Source: Bacillus sp. ISL-37 (GTDB lineage Bacteria; Bacillota; Bacilli; Bacillales; Cytobacillaceae). Taken from it: 58,911 bases of DNA. The stretch spans positions 1 through 58,911 of the forward strand of contig NZ_JAGGQL010000027.1 in NCBI RefSeq assembly GCF_018613315.1, in the 5' to 3' direction. The notes beneath the pieces were generated by a model, which did not search any database, had not been told where the DNA came from, and worked only from the letters and a program-made list of their open reading frames with translations. Below, piece after piece: positions 51,276 through 58,911 of the stretch. The position numbers were made by a program, and so were the translations under genes. How positions within the stretch are numbered: the first letter of the stretch is position 1; each line of letters starts with the position of its first letter.

Positions 51276-52412
51276 ATGAAAGCCGTTACGTATCAAGGGA
51301 GCAAAAATATACAGGTCAAGAATGTAAAAGATCCCGAAATAAAGAATTCAGATGACATTATCATAAAAGTAACTGCTTCAGCTATTTGCGGTTCTGATTT
51401 GCACCTTTTGCATCAAATGATCCCGAACTTGCCTACTGACTATGTAATTGGGCATGAACCAATGGGTGTAGTCGAAGAAGTTGGACCGGGTGTGAATAAA
51501 CTAAAGAAAGGCGATAGAGTAATCATCCCTTTCAATGTCAGCTGCGGAGAATGCTGGTACTGTAAAAATGACATTACTTCGCAATGCGATAATTCTAATC
51601 CCCATGGAGAAATGGGAGGTTTCTTTGGCTACTCAGAAACAACGGGCGGTTACGCTGGCGGGCAGGCAGAATATATGCGGGTGCCTTACGGTAACTTCAC
51701 TCCTTTTAAAATACCTGAGGATTGTGAAGTAGAGGATGAGAAGCTCGTCCTGCTGGCTGATGCTGCCGCCACGGCATTGTGGAGTGTCGACCATGCCGGG
51801 GTGAAATCGGGCGACACAGTAGTGGTTTTAGGCTGCGGTCCGGTTGGTCTGCTCGCGCAAAAGTTCGCCTGGTTAAAAGGAGCAAAGAGGGTCATAGCTG
51901 TTGATCATTTGAATTACCGTTTAGAGCATGCGAAAAAGACAAATAAAGTTGAAACAGTTAACATTGAGGAACACCAGAATACAGGCGAATACCTTAAAGA
52001 AATTACTAAGGGCGGCGCGGATATTGTCATTGATTGCACGGGCATGAGCGGGAAAATGTCTCCGCTTGAATACCTGGCTACTGGCTTGAAGCTGCATGGA
52101 GGTGCCATGGGCGGTCTTGTCATAGCTACTCAAGCTGTTCGAAAGGCAGGGACTATTCAAATCACCGGGGTCTATGGAGGAAGGTATAACGCTTTTCCAT
52201 TGGGAGACATCTTCCAGAGAAACGTGGACCTTAAAATGGGACAGGCCCCGGTAATCCCTTATATGTCCTATCTTTATGATATTATTTCCACTGGCAAAAT
52301 GGATCTGAGTGATGTCATCACTCATGTGTTACCGCTCGATCAGGCGAAACACGGTTATCAGATTTTCGATACCAGGACTGACGGCTGCATCAAGGTAGTT
52401 CTTAAGCCATAA
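51276..52412 (+). CDS. adhB: Zinc-dependent alcohol dehydrogenase (AdhB-like)
   Basis: A 378-residue medium-chain dehydrogenase. The catalytic-zinc ligands are seen in AICGSDLHLLH and GHEPMGVVEEVG, the structural-zinc cysteines in CGECWYCKNDITSQC, and the NAD-binding VVLGCGPVGLLAQ. It oxidises alcohols or reduces aldehydes; the substrate is unknown. ATG 51276 follows AAGGAGG; the upstream frame overlaps the CotF-like gene. Linkage to yraG/yraF-type genes and equal length support AdhB, so expression during sporulation is likely. Confidence 0.9.
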   Translation: MKAVTYQGSKNIQVKNVKDPEIKNSDDIIIKVTASAICGSDLHLLHQMIPNLPTDYVIGHEPMGVVEEVGPGVNKLKKGDRVIIPFNVSCGECWYCKNDITSQCDNSNPHGEMGGFFGYSETTGGYAGGQAEYMRVPYGNFTPFKIPEDCEVEDEKLVLLADAAATALWSVDHAGVKSGDTVVVLGCGPVGLLAQKFAWLKGAKRVIAVDHLNYRLEHAKKTNKVETVNIEEHQNTGEYLKEITKGGADIVIDCTGMSGKMSPLEYLATGLKLHGGAMGGLVIATQAVRKAGTIQITGVYGGRYNAFPLGDIFQRNVDLKMGQAPVIPYMSYLYDIISTGKMDLSDVITHVLPLDQAKHGYQIFDTRTDGCIKVVLKP

Positions 52413-52424
52413 ATCTCCCATAAA

Positions 52425-52451
52425 AAAACGTCCCATGTCAGGGACGTTTTT
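52425..52451. terminator. Bidirectional terminator adhB/erythromycin-esterase-like
   Basis: AAAACGTCCC (52425-52434) pairs perfectly with GGGACGTTTT (52441-52450), T runs on both strands. Confidence 0.9.
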
Positions 52452-52455
52452 CGAT

Positions 52456-53697
52456 TCATTTGAATATTGGTGACAAGGCTGTTGTTTCATTGATAAAAAT
52501 GAAGCTATCATACCTTCTGGCAACAAAGGAAGGTACATAGTTGCCTAAATGTTCTAGTTCAGGATCATAAACAACTCCTATGGCGCGATGCCCCAGAACA
52601 CATTCAAACTCTCTTTCGTTTTCCTTGTGAAATAAAATATATTTATCGAAAGCTCCTGCCTGATGCAAAGCCTCCTCCCAGCTGCCAGCCTGGGCATCCG
52701 GTACCTCCTTCACTTCAACAGCGCCGCCCCATTGATCAGACGCGATCACAGTACCATGGTGCGTTCCGAAACCAACTGCATAAACCTGCTGTCCATATTT
52801 TTCTCTTAGAATTTGTCCAACATTTATCATGCCTTCCTCTGCCATATCTGTTGCCCTTGCATCCCCAATATGGGTATTATGCTCCCAGATGATGGCTTTT
52901 GCACCTTCACCATGGGCATGCACTACTTTTTCCAAAGCGCTTACCATGTGAGTATCACGGATGTTCCAGTCCTCTGCACCGCCTTTTGCCATAGCCCGGT
53001 AATAACGTTCAGCATCAAGCATGACCAGGCTGTTAACCTTCAAATTCAAGTCACCCTCTTGTTCTTTCGGGTAATTTTTTCGTTTTTTCTGAAGGTCAAT
53101 CAGGACTTTAATTACTTCTTCCGTACAGTCTTCTCCATAATACGCCGAAGAAATCGCATAATTCTCCCCACGGCGTTCAAAGGGTTCGAAGCAAGAAAAG
53201 GCTTGCTTTGCTGATTCTACGTCCTCTGGAGATATTCTTTCAAGCTGTCGGATGATTTCTTCCATCGACTCCCATAAGCTATAAACATCCAGCCCGTAAA
53301 AACCAACTTGTTTTTCCGCTGTTTCGTTGTATTTCTTCAACCACTTTACCAGTTCCAGAATTTCTTCATTCGCCCACATCCACGAAGGCCAGCGGTCAAA
53401 ATCCCGTAAGGCTGTTTGAGCATCGGATTGACTGTATCCTTTTATATATTGATTTACGGTGAAACACGATGGCCAGTCACCCTCCACAGCAATAAAGGAA
53501 AACCCATGCTCCGCAATTAATCTTTTACTGATTTCGGCCCTGATGGTATAGAATTCGGATGTCCCGTGGGAAGCCTCTCCCAGCATCACATACTGTTTAT
53601 TTGCTGCAGCTTTTACAATCGCGTCGAGGTCGTCATATGTATCAAATCTTACTGCGTGATTTTTAATAGATTGGACCAAATTGACCTTTGAAGCCAT
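52456..53697 (-). CDS. Erythromycin esterase family protein
   Basis: A 413-residue protein of the erythromycin esterase (Ere)/succinoglycan-related family. It keeps the active-site-region motifs LGEASHGTSEFYTIR, FIAVEGDWPSC, IIWEHNTHIGDARATD and HRAIGVVYDPE. True Ere enzymes hydrolyse the macrolide lactone ring, but most Bacillaceae chromosomal members are of unknown role, so resistance cannot be assumed. ATG 53697 follows GGAGGTG; the frame extends 38 codons further upstream without a ribosome binding site. Confidence 0.88.
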   Translation of the reverse strand: MASKVNLVQSIKNHAVRFDTYDDLDAIVKAAANKQYVMLGEASHGTSEFYTIRAEISKRLIAEHGFSFIAVEGDWPSCFTVNQYIKGYSQSDAQTALRDFDRWPSWMWANEEILELVKWLKKYNETAEKQVGFYGLDVYSLWESMEEIIRQLERISPEDVESAKQAFSCFEPFERRGENYAISSAYYGEDCTEEVIKVLIDLQKKRKNYPKEQEGDLNLKVNSLVMLDAERYYRAMAKGGAEDWNIRDTHMVSALEKVVHAHGEGAKAIIWEHNTHIGDARATDMAEEGMINVGQILREKYGQQVYAVGFGTHHGTVIASDQWGGAVEVKEVPDAQAGSWEEALHQAGAFDKYILFHKENEREFECVLGHRAIGVVYDPELEHLGNYVPSFVARRYDSFIFINETTALSPIFK

Positions 53698-53936
53698 GAT
53701 GCACCTCCATTGTGTAGACCATAATTTTGTTGGGTGTCGGAACACTCTTCTTCCTTTACCTTGATCTAGCGTCACATTACCGTAGATCCACTTGGGTGAG
53801 TAATCTAACAACGTTGTGAAAACAGCCTTTATTAATTTACCCCTTCTTTCTGCAAGAAATCTGTATTCCGGAAAATTTAGAGGGATTTTCAGCAGAGTAT
53901 AGAACTTTATTTAGTAATAATATTAGGAGGTTGACA

Positions 53937-54263
53937 ATGGAGTTTAAAAATTATGAAGCATTCTGGCCTTTCTATTTATCGCAGCATAGTAAACGTTCAA
54001 CAAGAGGATGGCATTTTGTTGGTACAAGTTTCGTTTTCGTATTTTTGATTGCTGCTCTCTTTACGTTTAACTTCTGGTTAATATTGTTGGCTCCAGTCAC
54101 TGCTTACGCATTCGCCTGGTTCAGCCATTTCTTTATCGAAGGTAACAAGCCAGCCACATTCGGCCACCCAATTTGGTCACTCCGTGCAGATTTTCGTATG
54201 TACCGATTAATCTTGTTAGGAAAACTGCAAAAGGAACTCGCCAAATATAAATTAGCAGGTTAA
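53937..54263 (+). CDS. Mpo1-like (DUF962) membrane protein
   Basis: A 108-residue protein with two or three membrane segments. Conserved histidines occur in YLSQHSKRSTRGWHFVGT, FAWFSHFFIEGNKPATFGHP, the pattern of the DUF962/Mpo1 family (2-hydroxy fatty acid dioxygenase in yeast). The bacterial role is not established. ATG 53937 has AGGAGG 6 nt upstream; the TTG at 53931 is too close. It is convergent with yeeI. Confidence 0.87.
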   Translation: MEFKNYEAFWPFYLSQHSKRSTRGWHFVGTSFVFVFLIAALFTFNFWLILLAPVTAYAFAWFSHFFIEGNKPATFGHPIWSLRADFRMYRLILLGKLQKELAKYKLAG

Positions 54264-54277
54264 ATTTTTTCGAAAAA

Positions 54278-54314
54278 AAACAAACCCATTCAATTTTGAA
54301 GGGTTTGTTTTTGC
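54278..54314. terminator. Bidirectional terminator DUF962/yeeI
   Basis: AAACAAACCC (54278-54287) pairs perfectly with GGGTTTGTTT (54301-54310), A run left and T run right. Confidence 0.85.
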
Positions 54315-54320
54315 GTTAAA

Positions 54321-55037
54321 TTATACTAAATCTACATTATGATATACCTGCTGGACATCCTCTAAATCTTCCAGGGCATCAATAAGCTTCTCGAATTGTT
54401 CCTGTGTTTCTTCGTCAAGAGTAACCTCGTTCTGAGGCAGCATTGTCAGTTCAGCAACAGTAAAGTCAGTGATACCGGCATTCCTGAATGCTTCCTGGAT
54501 AGCGTGGAATTGATCAGGTTCACCATAGATAATGATGGAGTCGTCTTCTTCAAGAATATCGCGTGCATCAACATCCGCTTCCATCAAAATTTCAAGTGCT
54601 TCATCAGCCGATTTTCCTTCAAACCCGATTACCGCAGTTTTGTCGAACATATAAGATACGGATCCAGCTACTCCCATGTTGCCGCCGTTCTTTCCGAAAG
54701 CAGCGCGTACATTGGATGCAGTACGGTTTACATTGTTCGTAAGTGCATCAACGATCACCATGGAGCCATTAGGGCCAAAGCCTTCGTAACGAAGCTCTTG
54801 ATAATTTTCTTCAGCTCCTCCCTTGGCTTTTTCGATCGCGCGGTCAATAATTACTCTTGGCACATTATATGTCTTTGCTCTTTCGAGAACGAATTTTAGC
54901 GCCTGGTTGGATTCTGGATTTGGTTCACCTTGTCTGGCTGCAACATAAATCTCAAGCGCGAATTTTGAATATACCCTGCTTGTATTTGCATCCTTGGACG
55001 CCTTCTTCTCTTTAATGTTGTTCCATTTACGACCCAT
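54321..55037 (-). CDS. yeeI: YebC/PmpR family protein (YeeI)
   Basis: A 238-residue protein starting [20 protein letters not shown], full length for the YebC family and closest to YeeI. Members were long listed as transcription regulators; recent work on the family points to a role on the ribosome at difficult sequences. ATG 55037 is chosen; the GTG three codons upstream lacks a separate ribosome binding site. All three YebC domains are present. It is a single-gene unit. Confidence 0.93.
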   Translation of the reverse strand: MGRKWNNIKEKKASKDANTSRVYSKFALEIYVAARQGEPNPESNQALKFVLERAKTYNVPRVIIDRAIEKAKGGAEENYQELRYEGFGPNGSMVIVDALTNNVNRTASNVRAAFGKNGGNMGVAGSVSYMFDKTAVIGFEGKSADEALEILMEADVDARDILEEDDSIIIYGEPDQFHAIQEAFRNAGITDFTVAELTMLPQNEVTLDEETQEQFEKLIDALEDLEDVQQVYHNVDLV

Positions 55038-55179
55038 ATATTCCACTCTCTTTCAACTTAGATCAGATAGCTGCATCACTTAATTTTTATAAAGCTATTC
55101 GGCAGCTGCTCACAGATAATATTATACCTTAAATGGAAGATTTGTTAAGAGGTTAGTATACAATGGTTCAACGGTTGTC

Positions 55180-56172
55180 CTAAAGAGTTTCTCCGGCTAT
55201 CAATTCATATGACCTTATTCGGTCCTCAGGTGAAAACGTGATGGTCAGGATCATGATTTCATCAGGGTTATACTTCTTGTGCAATTGAAGCAATCTATCT
55301 TTTACTTGCTTAGGATTCCCTATGATCATTTTTCGCTTTATTTTTTCTACAGTTTCATAATCTTTTGCCGAAAGCTTGTAATCCTTTGCGTCTTCAATAG
55401 AAGGTACACCGGAAGAGCCTTCTCCGTTTCCCTGCTGGATGCTCCATATAAGTGAGCTAAATGCAATTTCTTCCGCCTGTTCAGTGGTTTCAGCACAAAT
55501 GGCCGAAACAGTCAAAATGGTTTGTGGAGATTCTATGCTTCCTTGCTTGAAAGAGTCATAGTAAACTTGCAAAATGTCTTGAGGGTCCTTGTCGCTCATA
55601 AATAATCCGTACGCATAAGCTATTCCGTAATCAGCCGCGAGCCTTGCGCTTTTTTCACTCGTGCCGAGAAGCCAGGGTTCTGGACGGACATTTGGTAAGG
55701 GAGCTGCCTTTATTTTTGCTAATTCGCTTCCTTCTGGGTGATCATGATTAACAAAATGAAGCAATTCTTTCAATGATTCTGGAAGTTTCCAAACGTTTTG
55801 CAGGAAGTTGTCTGACAAAGCATTGGTGACTTCTGCAGAGCCGCCTGGAGCCCGGCCGATTCCGATATCAATCCGGCCTGGGAACAATGTTGCAAGCAAA
55901 TTATAAAGCTCGGCCACTTTGTAAGGCTTGTAGTGTGGAAGCAATACAGCGCCAGAGCCTATTCGGATTTTGCTTGTCCTTGCGCCAATATACGGAAGCA
56001 TCACTTCAGGTGCAGGACAGGCAAGCCCCGGGATATCGTGGTGCTCAGCAATCCAGAAACGCGTATAGCCCAAATTTTCTGCAGTCTGTGCAAGCAAAAC
56101 AGATTCTTCCAGAGCCTCTTTGGCTGTCTGGTTCGCTGAGATAGGGGCCTGGTCAAGGATACTTAATTTCAT
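55180..56172 (-). CDS. LLM class flavin-dependent oxidoreductase (luciferase-like)
   Basis: A 330-residue TIM-barrel monooxygenase-type protein: MKLSILDQAPISANQTA, FWIAEHHDIPGLACPAPEV (truncated here to its core), RIRIGSGAVLLPHYKPYKVAE and LFPGRIDIGIGRAPGG. It belongs to the single-domain branch common in Bacillus; the substrate is unknown and a flavin reductase partner is not adjacent (the nearest flavin-reductase-like gene is 13 kb away). It follows the DUF3219 gene by 3 nt, so the two are cotranscribed. Confidence 0.92.
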   Translation of the reverse strand: MKLSILDQAPISANQTAKEALEESVLLAQTAENLGYTRFWIAEHHDIPGLACPAPEVMLPYIGARTSKIRIGSGAVLLPHYKPYKVAELYNLLATLFPGRIDIGIGRAPGGSAEVTNALSDNFLQNVWKLPESLKELLHFVNHDHPEGSELAKIKAAPLPNVRPEPWLLGTSEKSARLAADYGIAYAYGLFMSDKDPQDILQVYYDSFKQGSIESPQTILTVSAICAETTEQAEEIAFSSLIWSIQQGNGEGSSGVPSIEDAKDYKLSAKDYETVEKIKRKMIIGNPKQVKDRLLQLHKKYNPDEIMILTITFSPEDRIRSYELIAGETL

Positions 56173-56175
56173 TTC

Positions 56176-56460
56176 TTACTCCTTTACTTCTAATAAGGTT
56201 AATTGAAAGGTGCCGACCTGTTCGCTTTCATATAAATTCGTAACAGAGGTCGAGTACTCGACAATTTTTCCTCTAAAGGATATTTCTTTAGCAGGAACGT
56301 GTACATCAAATTCGCCTTTATATAATAATGTGGTTATATCATGATACTCTTCACTTTTTACGGGAAATTCAATCGAAATCCGCCTTAATCCATTAAAAAT
56401 GTCCATATCAAATTTATTTATCAGGATTGAATGATCATCAAAAACAATTTTGTCAACCAA
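56176..56460 (-). CDS. DUF3219 (YkvR-like) protein
   Basis: A 94-residue protein with EYHDITTLLYKGEFDVHVP, ISFRGKIVEYSTSVTNLYE, the DUF3219 pattern of YkvR. Function unknown; a small beta-rich fold is likely. The start is TTG 56460 (translated as Met), with GGAGAGG about 6 nt upstream. It is the first gene of a two-gene unit with the LLM oxidoreductase. Confidence 0.85.
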   Translation of the reverse strand: MVDKIVFDDHSILINKFDMDIFNGLRRISIEFPVKSEEYHDITTLLYKGEFDVHVPAKEISFRGKIVEYSTSVTNLYESEQVGTFQLTLLEVKE

Positions 56461-56513
56461 TATATCCTCTCCTTCTAACTAGCTCGATACCATTTTAACA
56501 TTAATTAATTGCG

Positions 56514-56545
56514 TGAAAAAAACACCTGCCCTGAGTGGACAGGCT
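56514..56545 (-). terminator. Terminator of alpha/beta hydrolase gene
   Basis: On the minus strand CCTGTCC pairs with GGGCAGG around ACTCA (one G-U pair), followed by TGTTTTTTT. Confidence 0.75.
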
Positions 56546-56556
56546 GCTTGCGCTCG

Positions 56557-57348
56557 TTATCTTTTTGCAAGAAAGTCTTTCATCACTTTAACAAGTTCTT
56601 CAGGCTGTTCATACATGCTCATATGGCCTGCATTTTGTATAACTTTCTTCTCTATATTTGGTCTGGATACAGTAAATGTTTTTTCAGGAGGAATAATTTG
56701 ATCCTGTTCACCAGCAATCAAGATTACAGGAAGATCCGTTTCCTCTAACACTTTATTCCGTTCTGTTCGATCTTTCATCGCCATCAAGGCGCTGACCAGA
56801 CCATCCACCTTAGTCATCCTGCCAATTTTGACTGTCTCTTCGATTTCCTTCGCATTCACTTCTGTATTTTCAGGAGAAAAGAGCTTCCTGGATAGTCCTT
56901 CGATAAATGCTCCAGCTCCCTCTTCCTGAATCTTCTTTGCATTGTTTTCCCGGGCTTCCTTTGCTTCTTCTGAATCTGGATTTGCTGTTGAGTGTACCAA
57001 AGAGAAAGCTTTTAAGTACTGTGGGTATAACTCGGCAAATGCCAGGGTGATATATCCTCCCAGTGAATGACCGAACATTGTTACCTTATCCAACCCTAGC
57101 TGATCCAATAATTCTTTAATTGTACTGGCCATATCCTCAATGGAATAGCTGTCCTTCCCCATGCCTGACTTTCCGTGTCCAGGAAGGTCGAGTGCGATGA
57201 CTCTATACTCGTTGGCCAATTCGGGAAGGATTTTATCCCAATAGTGCTTGCTCCCGGCAAATCCATGGATGAGGATGATTGGATCTCCTTTGCCTTGATC
57301 ATAAAAACTTACTTCCGTACTCCCAGTTATTACCTTATTTGAGTCCAT
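56557..57348 (-). CDS. Alpha/beta fold hydrolase
   Basis: A 263-residue hydrolase. The oxyanion HGFAGSKHYW, the nucleophile elbow MFGHSLGGYI, the acid in AGEQDQIIPPE and the final His in NAGHMSMYEQP give a complete Ser-Asp-His triad. It is cytoplasmic. The substrate (ester, haloacid, lactone) cannot be told. AGGAGCGG precedes the ATG. It is a single-gene unit divergent from the glycosyl hydrolase gene. Confidence 0.9.
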   Translation of the reverse strand: MDSNKVITGSTEVSFYDQGKGDPIILIHGFAGSKHYWDKILPELANEYRVIALDLPGHGKSGMGKDSYSIEDMASTIKELLDQLGLDKVTMFGHSLGGYITLAFAELYPQYLKAFSLVHSTANPDSEEAKEARENNAKKIQEEGAGAFIEGLSRKLFSPENTEVNAKEIEETVKIGRMTKVDGLVSALMAMKDRTERNKVLEETDLPVILIAGEQDQIIPPEKTFTVSRPNIEKKVIQNAGHMSMYEQPEELVKVMKDFLAKR

Positions 57349-57501
57349 ATTTTCCGCTCCTATCGTTCAGTATATTTATTATATTCCCCCAATCTCGTTT
57401 ATTAATCTATCGCTATAATCGATAGGCTGATATTTCCACAGCAATAAAGGTGTATTCTCTGTTACAATTTTGAGGTTGATAAAACACAGGAGGATACCCT
57501 T

Positions 57502-58650
57502 ATGAAAAAACTTTACTTGCCTCTGATGATTGTTTTACTCACCTTCATAGGCGGTTTTATATCTGGAACATTATATTCGAATACGCAAAAAACTAAAACA
57601 ATTGCAAACAGTGCTGCAGCAGCACATTCAACCAAAATACCTGGAGTTAAAAAAGAACCACAATTGAAAGAGCAAGAATCAAAGGTTTTAATCGGCTATG
57701 TCCAGGATTTCAGGAAACCGGACGAGATTGATTACAATAGCCTGACTCATGTGATTTTTTCCTTTGCACATCCAAACTCCGATGGCAGCCTGTTAATGAA
57801 TGGTGATCATGCTGACAAAAATTTAAGGGCGATTGTTACTAATGCGCAAAAACACGATACGAAGGTTATTCTGGCAATCGGGGGCTGGTACCATATCAAT
57901 GGCGGGGAATCTTATGATTATTTCAAGGCAGCCATCTCAAACCCTGCTTCAAGAAAAAAACTAGTTCACGAGCTTGTTAGTTTTGCAGAAAAAGAAAAGC
58001 TAGATGGCATAGATATCGACTTTGAGCATCCTCGCTCAACAGAAGATGCTCAATATCTGGCTGTTTTTGCAAAAGAATTAAGTGAACAATTGAAACCAAA
58101 AGGTAAGGAACTGTCCATCGCAGTAAATGCCAAGGTGCACAGCGTGACAGGGACTGAAATTCACTCTGTCGTGTTTGAGCCATCCATGTTCAAGTACTTT
58201 GATCATGTCAATTTGATGGCTTATGATGGCCAATGGGATGGAGAGTATAACGCTGCCAATTTATCACCTTACTCTTATTCTGCTAATATAGTGGCGTACT
58301 GGACAGACCTTTTTGACAAGCATGGATTTTCAAGAGAGAAACTTGTCCTGGGTGTGCCGCTATATGCACAGCCTGAGGATCCTTCGGTCAAACAGGTCTC
58401 ATACGAAGCTATTATCAATCATAACCCTGCTAATACCGGAAAGGACCAGGTCGACATGAATGGGACAACATACCATTATAATGGCCATTCCACATTGAAA
58501 AAGAAAACCGATCTTGCACTCTCAGAGCAGCTAGGCGGCATGATGCTATGGGAAGCAGGTCTAGATGCTAAAGGGAATCACAGTGCTACGGCTTTAATCT
58601 CAGGGGAATTAAAAAACCAGGAAGATCCTCGATACTATACCCGGAAATAA
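57502..58650 (+). CDS. Glycosyl hydrolase family 18 protein, exported
   Basis: A 382-residue protein with an N-terminal signal/membrane segment (about 5-25), a short linker and a GH18 TIM barrel (about 62-370). The catalytic DxxDxDxE motif is intact: DGIDIDFE with Glu175 as acid. VIFSFAHPN, AIGGWYHINGG, VNLMAYDGQWDGE and MLWEAGLDA line the barrel. GH18 enzymes cleave chitin or related beta-1,4-GlcNAc polymers, including peptidoglycan in some bacilli. No LysM or chitin-binding module is present. ACAGGAGG precedes the ATG. Confidence 0.92.
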   Translation: MKKLYLPLMIVLLTFIGGFISGTLYSNTQKTKTIANSAAAAHSTKIPGVKKEPQLKEQESKVLIGYVQDFRKPDEIDYNSLTHVIFSFAHPNSDGSLLMNGDHADKNLRAIVTNAQKHDTKVILAIGGWYHINGGESYDYFKAAISNPASRKKLVHELVSFAEKEKLDGIDIDFEHPRSTEDAQYLAVFAKELSEQLKPKGKELSIAVNAKVHSVTGTEIHSVVFEPSMFKYFDHVNLMAYDGQWDGEYNAANLSPYSYSANIVAYWTDLFDKHGFSREKLVLGVPLYAQPEDPSVKQVSYEAIINHNPANTGKDQVDMNGTTYHYNGHSTLKKKTDLALSEQLGGMMLWEAGLDAKGNHSATALISGELKNQEDPRYYTRK

Positions 58651-58652
58651 AC

Positions 58653-58682
58653 AAGGAAGCCGCTATTGGCTTCCTTTTCTTT
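58653..58682 (+). terminator. Terminator of GH18 gene
   Basis: AAGGAAGCC (58653-58661) pairs perfectly with GGCTTCCTT (58668-58676), followed by TTCTTT. Confidence 0.85.
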
Positions 58683-58736
58683 ATTTACTAGGAAATTATA
58701 AAAAAATTTCAATGTGGATACCTATACAGGTTTTCT

Positions 58737-58911
58737 TAATCCAGCTCCAGCGCCTAGCCCCTCGAGTCGCTTGTCTAGTGTCACCTCCTAGAAACTCCGA
58801 AACTTCAACTCCGCCGGCAGGGTCGGCGTCTCCAGTTTCTGCGTTTCTGGACAGTCGGCTATACATTTCGATTTCGGTCCGCCCAATGAAGTCAAAGAAC
58901 GACTTCACTGG
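58737..58911. repeat. Dispersed repeat A, copy 2 (runs off the window end)
   Basis: Nearly identical to 4-190 in the same orientation (for example CCAGCGCCTAGCCCCTCGAG and CAGTCGGCTATACATTTCG), lacking the 20-bp hairpin insertion of copy 1. The two copies bracket the 58.4 kb between them as direct repeats. Confidence 0.9.

Overview
The window looks like chromosome from an endospore-forming member of the Bacillaceae. Evidence: spore-protein genes (sspO, sspN, tlp, CotF-like coat genes), AAGGAGG-type ribosome binding sites with some GTG/TTG starts, moderately AT-rich DNA, and a gene order resembling the Bacillus subtilis citB-to-alsT neighbourhood: acnA, yneN-like thioredoxin, FbpB-like, sspN, tlp, yneP, yneQ, yneR, plsY, yneT, parE, parC, alsT. 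The dispersed repeats suggest a Mesobacillus-like relative, but I cannot fix the genus.

Layout. 1-4.2 kb: a dispersed repeat, sspO, acnA with a CcpC-like operator, then a tandem hairpin array of exact 52-bp period. 4.4-10.4 kb: an orphan gene, an EamA transporter, a purine permease divergent from a LysR regulator, a DUF3231 protein and mtnA. 10.5-11.2 kb: a second hairpin array, unrelated in sequence but also of 52-bp period. 11.3-16.2 kb: the conserved yne/ssp block with a two-module AAA+ ATPase. 16.3-21.7 kb: CapA-like protein, a HesB/IscA-like gene interrupted by an in-frame TGA, composite repeats, an orphan histidine kinase divergent from an RsbR-like STAS protein, and plsY. 22-29.3 kb: phospholipase D family protein, NCS2 permease, yneT, and a cdaR-gntP-glxK glycerate/sugar-diacid module. 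29.7-40.1 kb: helD, a subtilisin-like protease, parE-parC and alsT. 40.2-58.9 kb: mainly single-gene accessory units, two divergent CotF-like modules with adhB, and a second copy of the starting repeat at the window end.

How genes work together. parE and parC overlap by 4 nt and make topoisomerase IV. CdaR probably controls GntP (uptake) and GlxK (phosphorylation) under catabolite control. yneP and yneQ follow the AAA+ gene closely and may be one operon. The CotF-like genes and adhB form a spore-coat-associated cluster resembling yraD-yraG/adhB of B. subtilis.

Most notable: (i) the HesB-like gene at 17608-17895, whose TGA replaces the position of the first conserved IscA cysteine and is followed at selenocysteine-insertion distance by a small hairpin, making it a candidate selenoprotein that simple ORF calling misses; (ii) two intergenic hairpin arrays sharing a 52-bp period (about five helical turns), one with a unit in which both stem arms have changed in a complementary way. 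Everything here comes from reading the sequence; no database search was run.
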